14,714 nt of DNA from NCBI RefSeq assembly GCF_040797425.1, contig NZ_JBFNEH010000067.1:1-14714 (forward strand), given 5' to 3'. Origin of the DNA: Symbiobacterium sp040797425 (GTDB lineage: Bacteria; Bacillota; Sulfobacillia; Symbiobacteriales; Symbiobacteriaceae). How positions within the stretch are numbered: the first letter of the stretch is position 1; each line of letters starts with the position of its first letter. A model generated the notes under the pieces. It made no database searches. It was given only the letters and a program-made list of their open reading frames with translations, and had not been told where the DNA came from. Position numbers and translations under genes: made by a program. Positions 1 through 5,929 of the stretch are shown here, piece after piece.

Positions 1-1
1 C

Positions 2-274
2 CACGGCCCCCACCACTACCAGACTACGAAGCGCCAGTCCGACCCTGCGGCCCTCGCCAGGCAGCGGAACAACGACATGGTCAAGATCGGCCTCTCGCAG
101 CGGAACGGGGTGACCCTCGTGGAGGTGCGTCCCGAGGACCTGCGGTTGGACCGCATGCTCCAGCTGATCCCTGAGGGCGTTCCGCTCCGCCCGCTGCACG
201 GCCTGGGGAAAGTGATCAGCTTCCTGGAGCAAGAGTGCGCCCGGTACCGTCATCAGTTCGGAATCCTGGACTGA
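2..274 (+). CDS. C-terminal part of a hypothetical protein, nuclease-like tail (5' end outside window)
   Basis: The frame is open from the first bases of the window and ends at TGA 272-274, giving 90 visible residues. An ATG at 77 lies inside this frame but has no convincing ribosome binding site, so I read the gene as entering from the left rather than starting there. The visible part begins HGPHHYQTT, then has D...K...L.QRNGVTLVEV around residues 24-42. A helix-strand pattern with an 'xGVTLVEV' core strand and upstream His/Asp/Lys is common in small endonuclease-like C-terminal domains (Vsr or PD-(D/E)XK type, often in homing-endonuclease-like or zinc-ribbon proteins). That resemblance is weak and from memory; the catalytic core is not visible. 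A terminator-like hairpin follows 8 nt after the stop, supporting a real gene end here. Confidence 0.55.
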   Translation, partial: HGPHHYQTTKRQSDPAALARQRNNDMVKIGLSQRNGVTLVEVRPEDLRLDRMLQLIPEGVPLRPLHGLGKVISFLEQECARYRHQFGILD

Positions 275-282
275 CACCCGGA

Positions 283-311
283 CCCCCGTCGCCCGGAAAG
301 GGAGACGGGGG
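283..311 (+). terminator. Intrinsic terminator-like hairpin after the left-edge gene
   Basis: CCCCCGTC (283-290) pairs perfectly with GACGGGGG (304-311). Inside, CCC and GGG can also pair across a G/A mismatch, leaving a GGAAA loop. It lies 8 nt after the TGA at 274. The following sequence is only mildly T-rich (CTTGTGCTTG), so termination efficiency is uncertain. Confidence 0.6.
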
Positions 312-459
312 CTTGTGCTTGATCGCCGCGCCGGGCGGGAAGAGATGTGACAGGGGCCAGGGCATCCGCTCGACCGCCGCGCGACCATCGACGGTCGCCA
401 GGACCGCGAGGCAGGTTCCTAAGAAATTCCAGGGAAATCTTGCCCCATATTTTCGGGCC

Positions 460-485
460 GATAGGGGGAAAATCTGCCCCCTATC
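460..485. repeat. G5/C5 hairpin repeat, copy A
   Basis: GATAGGGGG (460-468) pairs perfectly with CCCCCTATC (477-485) around the loop AAAATCTG. The core is nearly identical to the copy at 640-669: the aligned 22 bases from ATAGGGGG through CCCCCT differ at one loop position. A looser relative lies 30 bp upstream (431-453, AGGGAAATCT then TGCCCCATAT). The element falls in non-coding sequence. Confidence 0.75.
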
Positions 486-639
486 TCCCCGCGACGGCCG
501 CCGGGAGGGGTCCTGCCAGGGAAAGCCCCTGTCGATCGCCGTCGATCTGGGCGACAAATGCGTCGAAGTCTGTCTAACCGGCCCGATGCGGAACGCTTCG
601 GGTGGCGGAAATGGGGAGTTCGGGCCCCCTAATCGCCGA

Positions 640-669
640 AAAATAGGGGGAAATTCTGCCCCCTGTTTT
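640..669. repeat. G5/C5 hairpin repeat, copy B
   Basis: AAAATAGGGGG (640-650) pairs with CCCCCTGTTTT (659-669) around the loop AAATTCTG, giving an 11-bp stem with one T.G wobble. Loop and stem sequence match copy A at 460-485, so both primary sequence and fold are conserved. A looser relative sits just upstream at 611-633 (ATGGGGAG, TTCGGG, CCCCCTAAT). Each good copy is therefore preceded by a poorer one, as if a two-hairpin unit had been duplicated. Confidence 0.75.
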
Positions 670-883
670 CCTGTCCACCTGCCGGGCAGCACAGGGTACT
701 CCAGGCAGGCTCCCGACGTGCCTCCCGAAAGCCGAGGGCGCCCCGGTGGGGTCGCCGCAGCTTCCCGGGTTCGCTCCGCCACCGTAGCCCCGCACGCATC
801 GAGACGGCGGGTCGGTTCGCCGTCGCATCCCGTCCGGGGCCGGCGCGCCTCCGGCGACGCCAGGGCGCCCCGAACCGGCACGA

Positions 884-906
884 GGGGACGACCACGCATC
901 GTCCCC
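884..906. other. Perfect 8-bp hairpin in non-coding DNA
   Basis: GGGGACGA (884-891) and TCGTCCCC (899-906) flank the 7-nt loop CCACGCA. No T-run follows on either strand, so it is not an obvious terminator. No function can be assigned. Confidence 0.4.
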
Positions 907-1044
907 AGGGCCGATGGGCCACTTCCCCCGAGGCCGAGTGGGCGCATGCCCCATCGACCCACGAAAGACTTCCCCCCGAGCCGATGTGGCCGGAGCCCCT
1001 TCCCGGTATGCTCAGAGCGAACGCACCGGAAGGAGGCTGCCCGC

Positions 1045-1221
1045 ATGGTACTCCTGATCTGCGCCGCGCTGCTCATCGTGATGCTCTTCCCGCCCACCCC
1101 GGTCGAGGAGCGCCGGCGGGAGCTGCAGCACGGGTTCAACCTCGGTATCTGGAACTCGTCCACCGAGGGCGAGTACGCGAAACGCCCCGCCCGGGGATGG
1201 AGCCCCGGGGCGGGGCGGTAG
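1045..1221 (+). CDS. Small hypothetical single-pass membrane protein, 58 aa
   Basis: ATG 1045 is preceded by a textbook AAGGAGG at 1030-1036 with 8 nt spacing, the main reason to accept this gene. Residues 2-15 (VLLICAALLIVMLF) form a hydrophobic segment able to span or anchor in the membrane. Then follow PPTPVEERRRELQ and a polar tail with GIWNSSTEGEY, ending Arg/Gly/Pro-rich. The reading frame is open far upstream (from 235), but that extension looks compositional and the ribosome binding site decides for 1045. The last 11 codons overlap a strong GC hairpin (1183-1217), so the tail may be under RNA-structure rather than protein constraint. I do not recognise a family. Confidence 0.5.
   Translation: MVLLICAALLIVMLFPPTPVEERRRELQHGFNLGIWNSSTEGEYAKRPARGWSPGAGR
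1183..1217. terminator. Strong GC hairpin between converging transcripts, possibly bidirectional terminator
   Basis: Left arm 1183-1196 (CGCCCCGCCCGGGG) pairs with right arm 1203-1217 (CCCCGGGGCGGGGCG) with a single bulged base; the loop is ATGGAG. It overlaps the 3' end of the small plus-strand gene and lies about 150 bases past the end of the minus-strand amino-acid transporter operon. No U-run follows on either strand, so it may stop or pause polymerase or protect 3' ends. Confidence 0.4.
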
Positions 1222-1229
1222 CATGCGCT

Positions 1230-1358
1230 CGTCGGCGGCGGTGGGGGCTCCACCCCGGCGGCCTCCAGCGCCTCGAGCGAGGCACGCAGGGGGTCGGAGA
1301 GGGCCTCCCCGTGGACATTCATGAGCCGGGGCTGCTCGAAGAGCCAGTGATCGCAGAC
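1230..1358 (-). pseudogene. Coding-like fragment after the amino-acid transporter operon, possible gene remnant
   Basis: The minus-strand frame reads VCDHWLFEQPRLMNVHGEAL then SDPLRASLEALEAAGVEPP. It has an amphipathic-helix pattern and G/C at nearly every third codon position, like the real genes here. The only ATG (1320-1322) has no ribosome binding site, and upstream the frame runs into the 3' end of the transporter ATPase gene without another start. Downstream it passes into a proline run and the GC hairpin without a clean stop. The simplest reading is a leftover piece of a decayed gene. It could also be chance in GC-rich DNA. Confidence 0.25.
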
Positions 1359-1362
1359 CCCC

Positions 1363-2085
1363 CTACAGAACCGCCCGGAGGAACGCCACCGTGCGGGGGT
1401 GCGCCGGCTGGGTGAAGATCTGCTGCGGCTCGCCCTGCTCGACGATGAGACCCTCGTCCATGAAGAGCACCCGGTCGCAGACCTCCCGGGCGAAGCCCAT
1501 CTCGTGGGTGACCACCACCATGGTCATGCCCGCGAGCGCCAGCGCCTTCATGACCTCCAGTACCTCTTTCACCATTTCCGGGTCGAGGGCCGAGGTGGGC
1601 TCGTCGAACAGCATCACCTCGGGGTTCATCGCCAGGGCCCGGGCGATGGCCACGCGCTGCTTCTGGCCGCCGGAGAGGCTGTCGGGATAGGCGTGGGCCT
1701 TGTCCTTCAACCCCACCCGCTCCAACAGCTCCAGCGCCTTGGCCTCGGCGGCCTCGGGCGTGAGGCGGCGTGTCAGCACGGGCGCCAGGGAGACGTTCTT
1801 CAGCACCGTCATGTGGGGGAAGAGGTTGAAGTGCTGGAACACCATGCCCACCCGCTGCCGCAGCCGGTTCACGTCGAAGCCCGGGGCGGTGATCTCCTCG
1901 CCATCCACCTCGATGGTACCCCCGGTGGGTGTCTCCAGGAGGTTCAGGCAGCGCAGCAGGGTCGACTTGCCGGAGCCGGACGGGCCGATGAGTGCGACGA
2001 CCTCGCCCCGCCCGACGTCCAGGTCGATGCCCCGCAGCACCTCGAGCTTGCCGAAGGACTTCTGCAGGTTCCTAACGCGAATCAC
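1363..2085 (-). CDS. glnQ: Polar amino-acid ABC transporter ATPase, GlnQ/HisP family
   Basis: This 240-residue cytoplasmic ATPase powers amino-acid import with the permease and binding protein encoded upstream. Walker A is GPSGSGKST at 34-42, the Q-loop Gln is at 84 (VFQHFNLFP), the signature LSGGQ at 137-141, Walker B with DE at 161-162, the D-loop SALD follows, and the switch His is at 194 (VVVTHEMGFA). EMGFA after the switch His is characteristic of polar amino-acid ATPases (GlnQ, HisP, ArtP type). The length is normal for the family. The start is GTG at 2085 with a GGAGAGGAGG-type site about 10 nt upstream, and the gene overlaps the permease gene by 14 nt, implying translational coupling. 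Exact substrate cannot be read; the gene symbol denotes the family. Confidence 0.93.
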   Translation of the reverse strand: MIRVRNLQKSFGKLEVLRGIDLDVGRGEVVALIGPSGSGKSTLLRCLNLLETPTGGTIEVDGEEITAPGFDVNRLRQRVGMVFQHFNLFPHMTVLKNVSLAPVLTRRLTPEAAEAKALELLERVGLKDKAHAYPDSLSGGQKQRVAIARALAMNPEVMLFDEPTSALDPEMVKEVLEVMKALALAGMTMVVVTHEMGFAREVCDRVLFMDEGLIVEQGEPQQIFTQPAHPRTVAFLRAVL

Positions 2086-2746
2086 TCTTGCCCATCCTCC
2101 TCTCCAGCACCTTGACCAGCTGCGACGTGATGCCGGTCAGGATGAGGTAGTACATCGCCGCCACCAGCAGCGCCGGGAACACGGCGAAGTGTGCGGTGCC
2201 CACCGTCTTCGACTTGAACATGATGTCGGCGATGCCCAGCACCGAGATGACCGATGACTCCTTGATGAGCGAGGCGAACTCGTTGGCCAGCGGCGGCAGC
2301 GCCCGGCGCAGGGCCTGGGGCAGGATGATGTACCACATCGTCTGGCCGAAGGAGAGGCCGAGGGAGCGCCCGGCCTCCATCTGGCCCCGGTCGATGGACT
2401 CAATCGACCCGCGGGCGATCTCCGCCACGTAGGCGCCGCTGTTGAGCGAAAGGGCGATAATGCCCGCCGTCAGCCCGGGCAGGTCGATGTTAAATAGGAA
2501 GGTCGGGCCATAGTACATCAGGTACAGCTGCACCAGGAACGGCGTGCCCCGCACGACCTCCACGTAGAGGGTGAACAGCCAGTAGATGATCCGGAGCAGC
2601 GGATGCTTCGGCTTCTGGCTGCGCACGAGGCCCACGATGCAGCCGATGATCGTGCCGAACAGGATGCCGAGGGCGGAGACCAGGAGGGTGATCTTGACTC
2701 CCTCAAAGATAACCGGAATAAACTTCGGGATCACGTCCCAGCGCAT
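2072..2746 (-). CDS. glnP: Polar amino-acid ABC transporter permease, HisM/GlnP family
   Basis: This 224-residue membrane protein forms the channel half of the importer and would act as a homodimer, because only one permease gene is present. Hydrophobic segments lie around residues 15-40, 52-80, 88-110 and 185-205. VRGTPFLVQLYLMYYG (65-80) is the hallmark of the HisM/GlnP subfamily. The EAA loop that docks on the ATPase is at 124-145 (EAGRSLGLSFGQ, then ILPQA). The ATG at 2746 is preceded by AGGGGAG about 7 nt away. A terminator-like hairpin (2762-2803) separates it from the binding-protein gene, so permease and ATPase are probably made at a lower level than the binding protein. Confidence 0.92.
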   Translation of the reverse strand: MRWDVIPKFIPVIFEGVKITLLVSALGILFGTIIGCIVGLVRSQKPKHPLLRIIYWLFTLYVEVVRGTPFLVQLYLMYYGPTFLFNIDLPGLTAGIIALSLNSGAYVAEIARGSIESIDRGQMEAGRSLGLSFGQTMWYIILPQALRRALPPLANEFASLIKESSVISVLGIADIMFKSKTVGTAHFAVFPALLVAAMYYLILTGITSQLVKVLERRMGKSDSR

Positions 2747-2761
2747 GAGTGCTCTCCCCTC

Positions 2762-2803
2762 AAAAGGCCCCCAGATCGCCTGTTCCCGGGCGACCTGGGG
2801 GCC
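2762..2803 (-). terminator. Intercistronic attenuator/terminator between binding protein and permease genes
   Basis: On the minus strand a 15-bp stem forms between the complements of 2789-2803 and 2766-2780, with one G.U pair and an 8-nt loop. It is followed directly by UUUU (complement of 2762-2765). It lies between the stop of the binding-protein gene (2822) and the permease ribosome binding site. Such partial terminators are common in binding-protein-dependent transporter operons, where the binding protein is needed in excess. Confidence 0.75.
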
Positions 2804-2821
2804 GGGTGCTGGGCAAGCTTG

Positions 2822-3715
2822 CTACTCGCCCTTGTACTCCGGCGGCGGTGCCACCTCGTATTTCTCGATCAGCTGATCGATGGTGCCGTTCTCCTTCAGC
2901 TTGGCCAGGATCTCGTTCAGGGCCTCCCGCAGTTCGTCGTCGCCCTTCCGGATGGCGATGGCGTTCTCCTCCCGGGTCAGCTCGAAGGCGACCGTGAGGC
3001 CGGGCTGGGATGCAGCGTAGTTCTTCACCACGGCGTAGTCGCCCACCACCGCATCGAGGCGGTTCGAAACCAGGTCGAGCACGGCGGCCTCAAACAGCTC
3101 GTAAGACCGCACCTCGGTCCCTTCCACTTCCTTGGCCGCGACCTCGCCGGTGGTGCCCAGCTGCACGCCGACCCGCTTCTCGCTCAGGTCCTCGGCCTTG
3201 GCGATCTTCTCCGCGTCCCCGCCCCGGATCAGCACCGACTGGGCGGTCATCCAGTAGGGATCGGTGAAGTCGACCGACTCGAGGCGGTCGGGGGTGATCG
3301 TCATGGCGGAGATCACCATGTCGGCCTTGCCGGCGGCGAGGTCAAGGAGCAGCGTGTCGAAGATGCCCTCCTTGATCTGCAGCTCCACGCCCAGCTCGGC
3401 GGCAATCGCCTCGGCCAGCTCCATCTCCCAGCCGACGATCTTATCCTTGCCATCGATGAGGGCGTGATACTCAAACGGCGGGTAGTCGGCGCTGGTGGCC
3501 ACCACGATCTTACCCTGGGACTTGATCTCCTCCAGGTGGTTCGCCGGGGTCTCGTTCTGCGGGGTTCCCGTCTCGGGGGTCTCAGTCTGCGAGGCCTCCT
3601 GCTGTCCGTTCTGCTGCGCCGGGACGTTGCTGCTCTGCCCTGACTGCGCACCGCCGCAGGCAGTCAGCGCCAGGGCGAGGATCAGCCCCGCGGCCAGGGC
3701 GCGAATCTGCTTCAT
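2822..3715 (-). CDS. Amino-acid-binding lipoprotein (solute-binding protein family 3)
   Basis: This 297-residue lipoprotein captures an amino acid outside the membrane and delivers it to the permease. The N terminus MKQIRALAAG is followed by a hydrophobic stretch and the lipobox LTAC with the lipidated Cys at 20. A Gln/Thr/Pro/Glu-rich linker (about 21-61) leads into the binding domain: GKIVVATSADYPPFEY at 69-84, GWEMELAEAIAAELG at 95-109, and LLLDLAAGKADMVISAMTITPDR at about 122-144, a typical family-3 pattern. The frame is open up to 3901, and an in-frame ATG lies at 3721, but ATG 3715 has AAGGGG at the best distance (about 9 nt). A promoter lies at 3761-3789. The ligand is not certain; the family includes Gln, Arg, Lys, His and cystine binders. 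Confidence 0.93.
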   Translation of the reverse strand: MKQIRALAAGLILALALTACGGAQSGQSSNVPAQQNGQQEASQTETPETGTPQNETPANHLEEIKSQGKIVVATSADYPPFEYHALIDGKDKIVGWEMELAEAIAAELGVELQIKEGIFDTLLLDLAAGKADMVISAMTITPDRLESVDFTDPYWMTAQSVLIRGGDAEKIAKAEDLSEKRVGVQLGTTGEVAAKEVEGTEVRSYELFEAAVLDLVSNRLDAVVGDYAVVKNYAASQPGLTVAFELTREENAIAIRKGDDELREALNEILAKLKENGTIDQLIEKYEVAPPPEYKGE

Positions 3716-3760
3716 CTTCATCTTCCCCTTATGCCTCTGTTCTCTAAGACGTCGAGAAAG

Positions 3761-3789
3761 AATATACACCCGGTCGTATATATATGCAA
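3761..3789 (-). promoter_or_regulatory. Sigma-A-type promoter of the amino-acid transporter operon
   Basis: On the minus strand TTGCAT (complement of 3784-3789) and TATATT (complement of 3761-3766) are separated by exactly 17 nt. Transcription would start near 3754, about 40 nt before the ATG at 3715. The area is conspicuously AT-rich compared with the surroundings. Confidence 0.7.
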
Positions 3790-3834
3790 GTCCCGGGCAC
3801 GAAAAAGAGCATATGGAAATTATCATTGGTGATG

Positions 3835-3878
3835 AAAAATAAGGGTGCAGGGGGCGAGACGGACGTCTCGCCCCCTGC
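3835..3878 (-). terminator. Strong intrinsic terminator ending the candidate ncRNA
   Basis: A perfect 14-bp stem (3847-3860 with 3865-3878) has a 4-nt loop, and on the minus strand it is followed by ACCCUUAUUUUU (U-run complement of 3835-3839). On the plus strand no comparable T-run follows, so it acts on minus-strand transcripts. It sits upstream of the binding-protein promoter, so it ends a separate transcript. Confidence 0.8.
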
Positions 3879-4058
3879 GTGTGCTGACGGAGGGCCACCA
3901 CCCCTCCGTCGGGGAAGTCCGTGCTGGATGAGGGGCCACCCGTTCCCTCGTCCAGCTCCCGGCCGGGTCACCACTCCGGCCGGGGTTGTGGCCGCTTCCG
4001 GCTAACCGCACCGCTACAGCCAGCCTTCTGCGACCACGGGTCGCCTGGATGGCGACTA
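3835..4058 (-). ncRNA. Candidate structured non-coding RNA with serial hairpins and a terminator
   Basis: Between the prolyl-isomerase gene and the binding-protein promoter, the minus strand can fold into consecutive stems with little unpaired sequence between most of them. In RNA order: a 6-bp stem (arms 4051-4056 and 4040-4045); a two-part stem (4030-4037 with 3988-3995, then an AGAA/GGAA internal loop, then 4019-4025 with 4000-4006, 12-nt apical loop); an 8-bp stem (3976-3983 with 3959-3966); a 12-bp stem (3945-3956 with 3923-3934, one C.A mismatch); a 9-bp stem (3902-3910 with 3886-3894); and a 14-bp terminator stem. G.U pairs in the two-part stem favour minus-strand transcription, while the single mismatch becomes G.U on the plus strand. 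An extended -10 TGaTATAAT precedes it. The region encodes no convincing protein. It does not resemble SRP RNA, RNase P RNA, 6S RNA or a T-box as I know them. Confidence 0.45.
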
Positions 4059-4064
4059 CATGTG

Positions 4065-4073
4065 ATTATATCA
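4065..4073 (-). promoter_or_regulatory. Extended -10 promoter candidate for the ncRNA
   Basis: On the minus strand TGATATAAT (complement of 4065-4073) is a consensus -10 box with the TGn extension. No recognisable -35 lies 16-18 nt upstream, which extended -10 promoters can tolerate. Predicted start is near 4058. Confidence 0.45.
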
Positions 4074-4186
4074 TGTATCCCTGAGTGGCGCGAGACTCAT
4101 TTTTCGCTATCTGTACTTTATCAACAGTCCCATCTAAGGATAGGTCTGGATGCCGTCACGCGGCGGCAGGCCGGAGTCGACGCGCC

Positions 4187-4221
4187 GGCCCCTGCGGCGC
4201 AGAGCCTGCGCCGCAGGGGCC
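4187..4221. terminator. Perfect 16-bp inverted repeat just after the prolyl-isomerase gene
   Basis: GGCCCCTGCGGCGCAG (4187-4202) and its exact complement (4206-4221) are separated by only AGC. It starts 5 nt past the stop of the minus-strand gene ending at 4227. No U-run follows, so it may be a terminator of the GC-only kind or a 3'-end stabiliser. Confidence 0.55.
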
Positions 4222-4226
4222 CAGCC

Positions 4227-4763
4227 TCACTCCTCGGTGACGGTCACCGATTCGATGTGGACGTCCTCCAGGGGCCGTGACCGTTCCCCTCCGAACGACA
4301 GCGTCACGGGCACCGAGGCGATGGCCTGCACCACGTCCATCCCCTCCGCCACCCGGCCGAACTGGGTGTAGTGGGGATACTGGTTCAGCCCGGCCGCCTG
4401 GGGGCCTGAGCAGATGAAGAACTGGCTGCCGTTGGTGTTGGGGCCCGCGTTGGCCATGGCGACGATGCCGGGTTCGTAGGGGTGGCGCGGCGGCAGCTCG
4501 TCGGGAAACGTGTAGCCCGGGCCGCCCCGGCCGGTGCCGGTAGGGTCGCCGGTCTGGATCATAAAGGGCTTGATCACCCGGTGGAACTTCACCCCGTTGT
4601 AGAAGCCCTGCCGGGCCAGGAAGACGAAGTTGTTGACGGTGAGCGGCGCCTCGTCCGCCAGCAGCTCGATCACGATGTCACCCTTGCTGGTCTTGAGGGT
4701 GGCCCGGTACCGCTTCGCGGGGTCGATCTCCATCGGGGGCGGTGCGCTCCACTGTTTCGCCAC
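4227..4763 (-). CDS. Cyclophilin-type peptidyl-prolyl cis-trans isomerase
   Basis: This 178-residue enzyme catalyses cis-trans isomerisation of X-Pro peptide bonds during protein folding. It has no signal peptide, so it is cytoplasmic. Cyclophilin landmarks are present: FHRVIKPFMIQTGDP at 60-74, with the Arg (62), Phe (67) and Gln (70) matching Arg55, Phe60 and Gln63 of human cyclophilin A; NGSQFFI at 111-117; and HYTQFGRV at 131-138. The Trp that confers cyclosporin sensitivity in human CypA is not evident in the LNQYPHY segment, as in many bacterial forms. The start is GTG 4763, with AAGGAGG at 4770-4776 spaced 6 nt; a longer start at 4787 would just translate that site. Its first 87 nt overlap the end of the upstream channel gene in another frame. 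Confidence 0.93.
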   Translation of the reverse strand: MAKQWSAPPPMEIDPAKRYRATLKTSKGDIVIELLADEAPLTVNNFVFLARQGFYNGVKFHRVIKPFMIQTGDPTGTGRGGPGYTFPDELPPRHPYEPGIVAMANAGPNTNGSQFFICSGPQAAGLNQYPHYTQFGRVAEGMDVVQAIASVPVTLSFGGERSRPLEDVHIESVTVTEE

Positions 4764-5865
4764 GTAGATCCTCCTTCTCCTGAACACGGATATCTTGCGC
4801 CGGGATCGCGATGGTGATGCCGTTCTCCCGGAAGGCCCGCAGGATCTGCATGTTCAGCTCGTCCGTCACGCGGAACCGGTTGGTGTACGAGTCGACCCAG
4901 CAGCTCATGAAGAGGTTCAGCGAGTAGGTGTCGAAGGTGGTAAGCCAGACGCCGGGGGCCGGATCTTTCAGCACCTCGGGATGGCTCTGCATCACGTCGA
5001 GCAGGATCTGCTTGGCCTTCTCCACGTCGGTGTCGTAGGTGACGCGGATCGTCTGCCGGATCGCCGCCTGGGGCGTGGGCAGCGCGTAGTTGATCACGCG
5101 CGTGTTGGCCATGTCCTTGTTGGGCACCACCAGGGCCGTGCCGTCAAACTGGCGGATGCGGGTAGTGCGCAGGCCGATCTCCGTCACCACGCCCACCCGT
5201 CCGTCGGTGAGCTCGATCCAGTCGCCCACCCGGAAAGGCCGGTCGATGACGATCGCCAGGCCGCCCAGCATGTTCGACAGCGTCTCCTGCGACGCCAGGG
5301 CGAGGGCCGCGGAGGCGACGCCGGCGGTGGCGATCAGGGCGGAGATCGAGATGTTAAACAGATCCAGGATGATTGAGAAGGCGAAGAAGTAGATGATGAT
5401 CATGGCCGCCTTCTTCACCATCGGCCCGAGCTCCCGGTCCCAGGTGCCGCCGCTCCGCCCGGCCAACTCGCTCAGGTACCAGTCCAGGGCCGCCGCGATC
5501 AGCGCGTTCACCAGCACGGCGACGGCCCACACCATCAGCGCCTCCACGATCCTCGCGGCGATCGTGAACTGCACCAGGTACCGCCCGCCGGCCTGGAAGG
5601 CGGGGATGGCGCTGCCCAGCGAGGTCAGGGCGAGGCGCAGGCCCAGGGCGAAGATGACCCAGCGCACGGCCGGCGTTCCGGCCTCCGCCAGGCGGTCGTC
5701 CAGGGTGGTCTCCGACCGGTTGACCAGCCGGTTCGCAACCCACCGCAGAAGCCGCTTGGCCAGCCGGGCCACGAACCAGGTCACCAGCAACTGGCCGGCG
5801 AAGACCGCCCAGGCGACCCAGTGCGCCGCCAACGCGGCGCGCACGCTCTGCAACCAGAGGTCCAC
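4678..5865 (-). CDS. MscS-family mechanosensitive ion channel
   Basis: This 395-residue inner-membrane channel would open under membrane tension and let small solutes out on hypo-osmotic shock. Hydrophobic segments lie near 15-35, 67-90, 97-130 and 152-172. The pore helix follows at about 175-205 (ISALIATAGVASAALALASQ), rich in small residues as in MscS TM3, then the beta domain: DRPFRVGDWIEL at 208-219, GVVTEIGLRTTRIR at 225-238 and VVPNKDMANTRVINY at 246-260. GTG 5865 has GGAGG about 7 nt upstream. The final 40 residues are polar, look poorly structured, and overlap the prolyl-isomerase start by 86 nt. The gene follows the osmolyte transporter in the same direction, with its own promoter candidate at 5900-5929. 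Confidence 0.9.
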   Translation of the reverse strand: MDLWLQSVRAALAAHWVAWAVFAGQLLVTWFVARLAKRLLRWVANRLVNRSETTLDDRLAEAGTPAVRWVIFALGLRLALTSLGSAIPAFQAGGRYLVQFTIAARIVEALMVWAVAVLVNALIAAALDWYLSELAGRSGGTWDRELGPMVKKAAMIIIYFFAFSIILDLFNISISALIATAGVASAALALASQETLSNMLGGLAIVIDRPFRVGDWIELTDGRVGVVTEIGLRTTRIRQFDGTALVVPNKDMANTRVINYALPTPQAAIRQTIRVTYDTDVEKAKQILLDVMQSHPEVLKDPAPGVWLTTFDTYSLNLFMSCWVDSYTNRFRVTDELNMQILRAFRENGITIAIPAQDIRVQEKEDLRGETVERTAPDGDRPREAVPGHPQDQQG

Positions 5866-5899
5866 GACGATTCCTCCGTATCACGCTTGGTCTTTTCAC

Positions 5900-5929
5900 A
5901 TAGTAAAGGTAATCGGCGGGGTTCTTCAA
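5900..5929 (-). promoter_or_regulatory. Promoter candidate for the mechanosensitive channel, embedded in a terminator
   Basis: On the minus strand TTGAAG (complement of 5924-5929) and TACTAT (complement of 5900-5905) are 18 nt apart. The -35 box lies in the loop and inner stem of the terminator hairpin at 5914-5937. The layout would let the channel be transcribed independently of the osmolyte operon. Confidence 0.45.

Larger units (their letters stand above)
312..1044. other. 733-base non-coding stretch with hairpins and repeats
   Basis: I find no convincing gene here. Long open frames exist on both strands, but they are compositional: rich in Arg, Pro and Gly, without ribosome binding sites, and overlapping one another. 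What the stretch does hold is a small family of G-run/C-run hairpins (431-669) and perfect hairpins at 381-398 (GCGACC arms) and 884-906. The AT-richer patches around 421-485 and 605-670 coincide with the hairpin repeats and stand out from the surrounding GC-rich sequence. A weak TATGCT at 1007-1012 could serve as a -10 for the small gene at 1045, but no good -35 accompanies it. Confidence 0.6.

Noticed and set aside
216..1322. Long overlapping open frames on both strands across the left non-coding region
   Set aside because: They overlap each other, lack ribosome sites, are Arg/Pro/Gly-rich and pass through hairpin repeats; they reflect scarce stop codons in GC-rich DNA.
2603..3643. Plus-strand 346-residue open frame over the amino-acid transporter genes
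   Set aside because: It is antisense to clearly recognisable permease and binding-protein genes; composition is His/Leu/Gly-biased as expected for a shadow frame.
3716..3901. Longer start of the binding lipoprotein at 3901 or 3721
   Set aside because: The extra residues cover the promoter and terminator region and would bury the signal peptide; ATG 3721 is too close to the ribosome site.
3835..4058. T-box or known riboswitch leader for the amino-acid transporter
   Set aside because: The structured region ends in a terminator upstream of the transporter's own promoter, and I see no T-box sequence or known riboswitch core.
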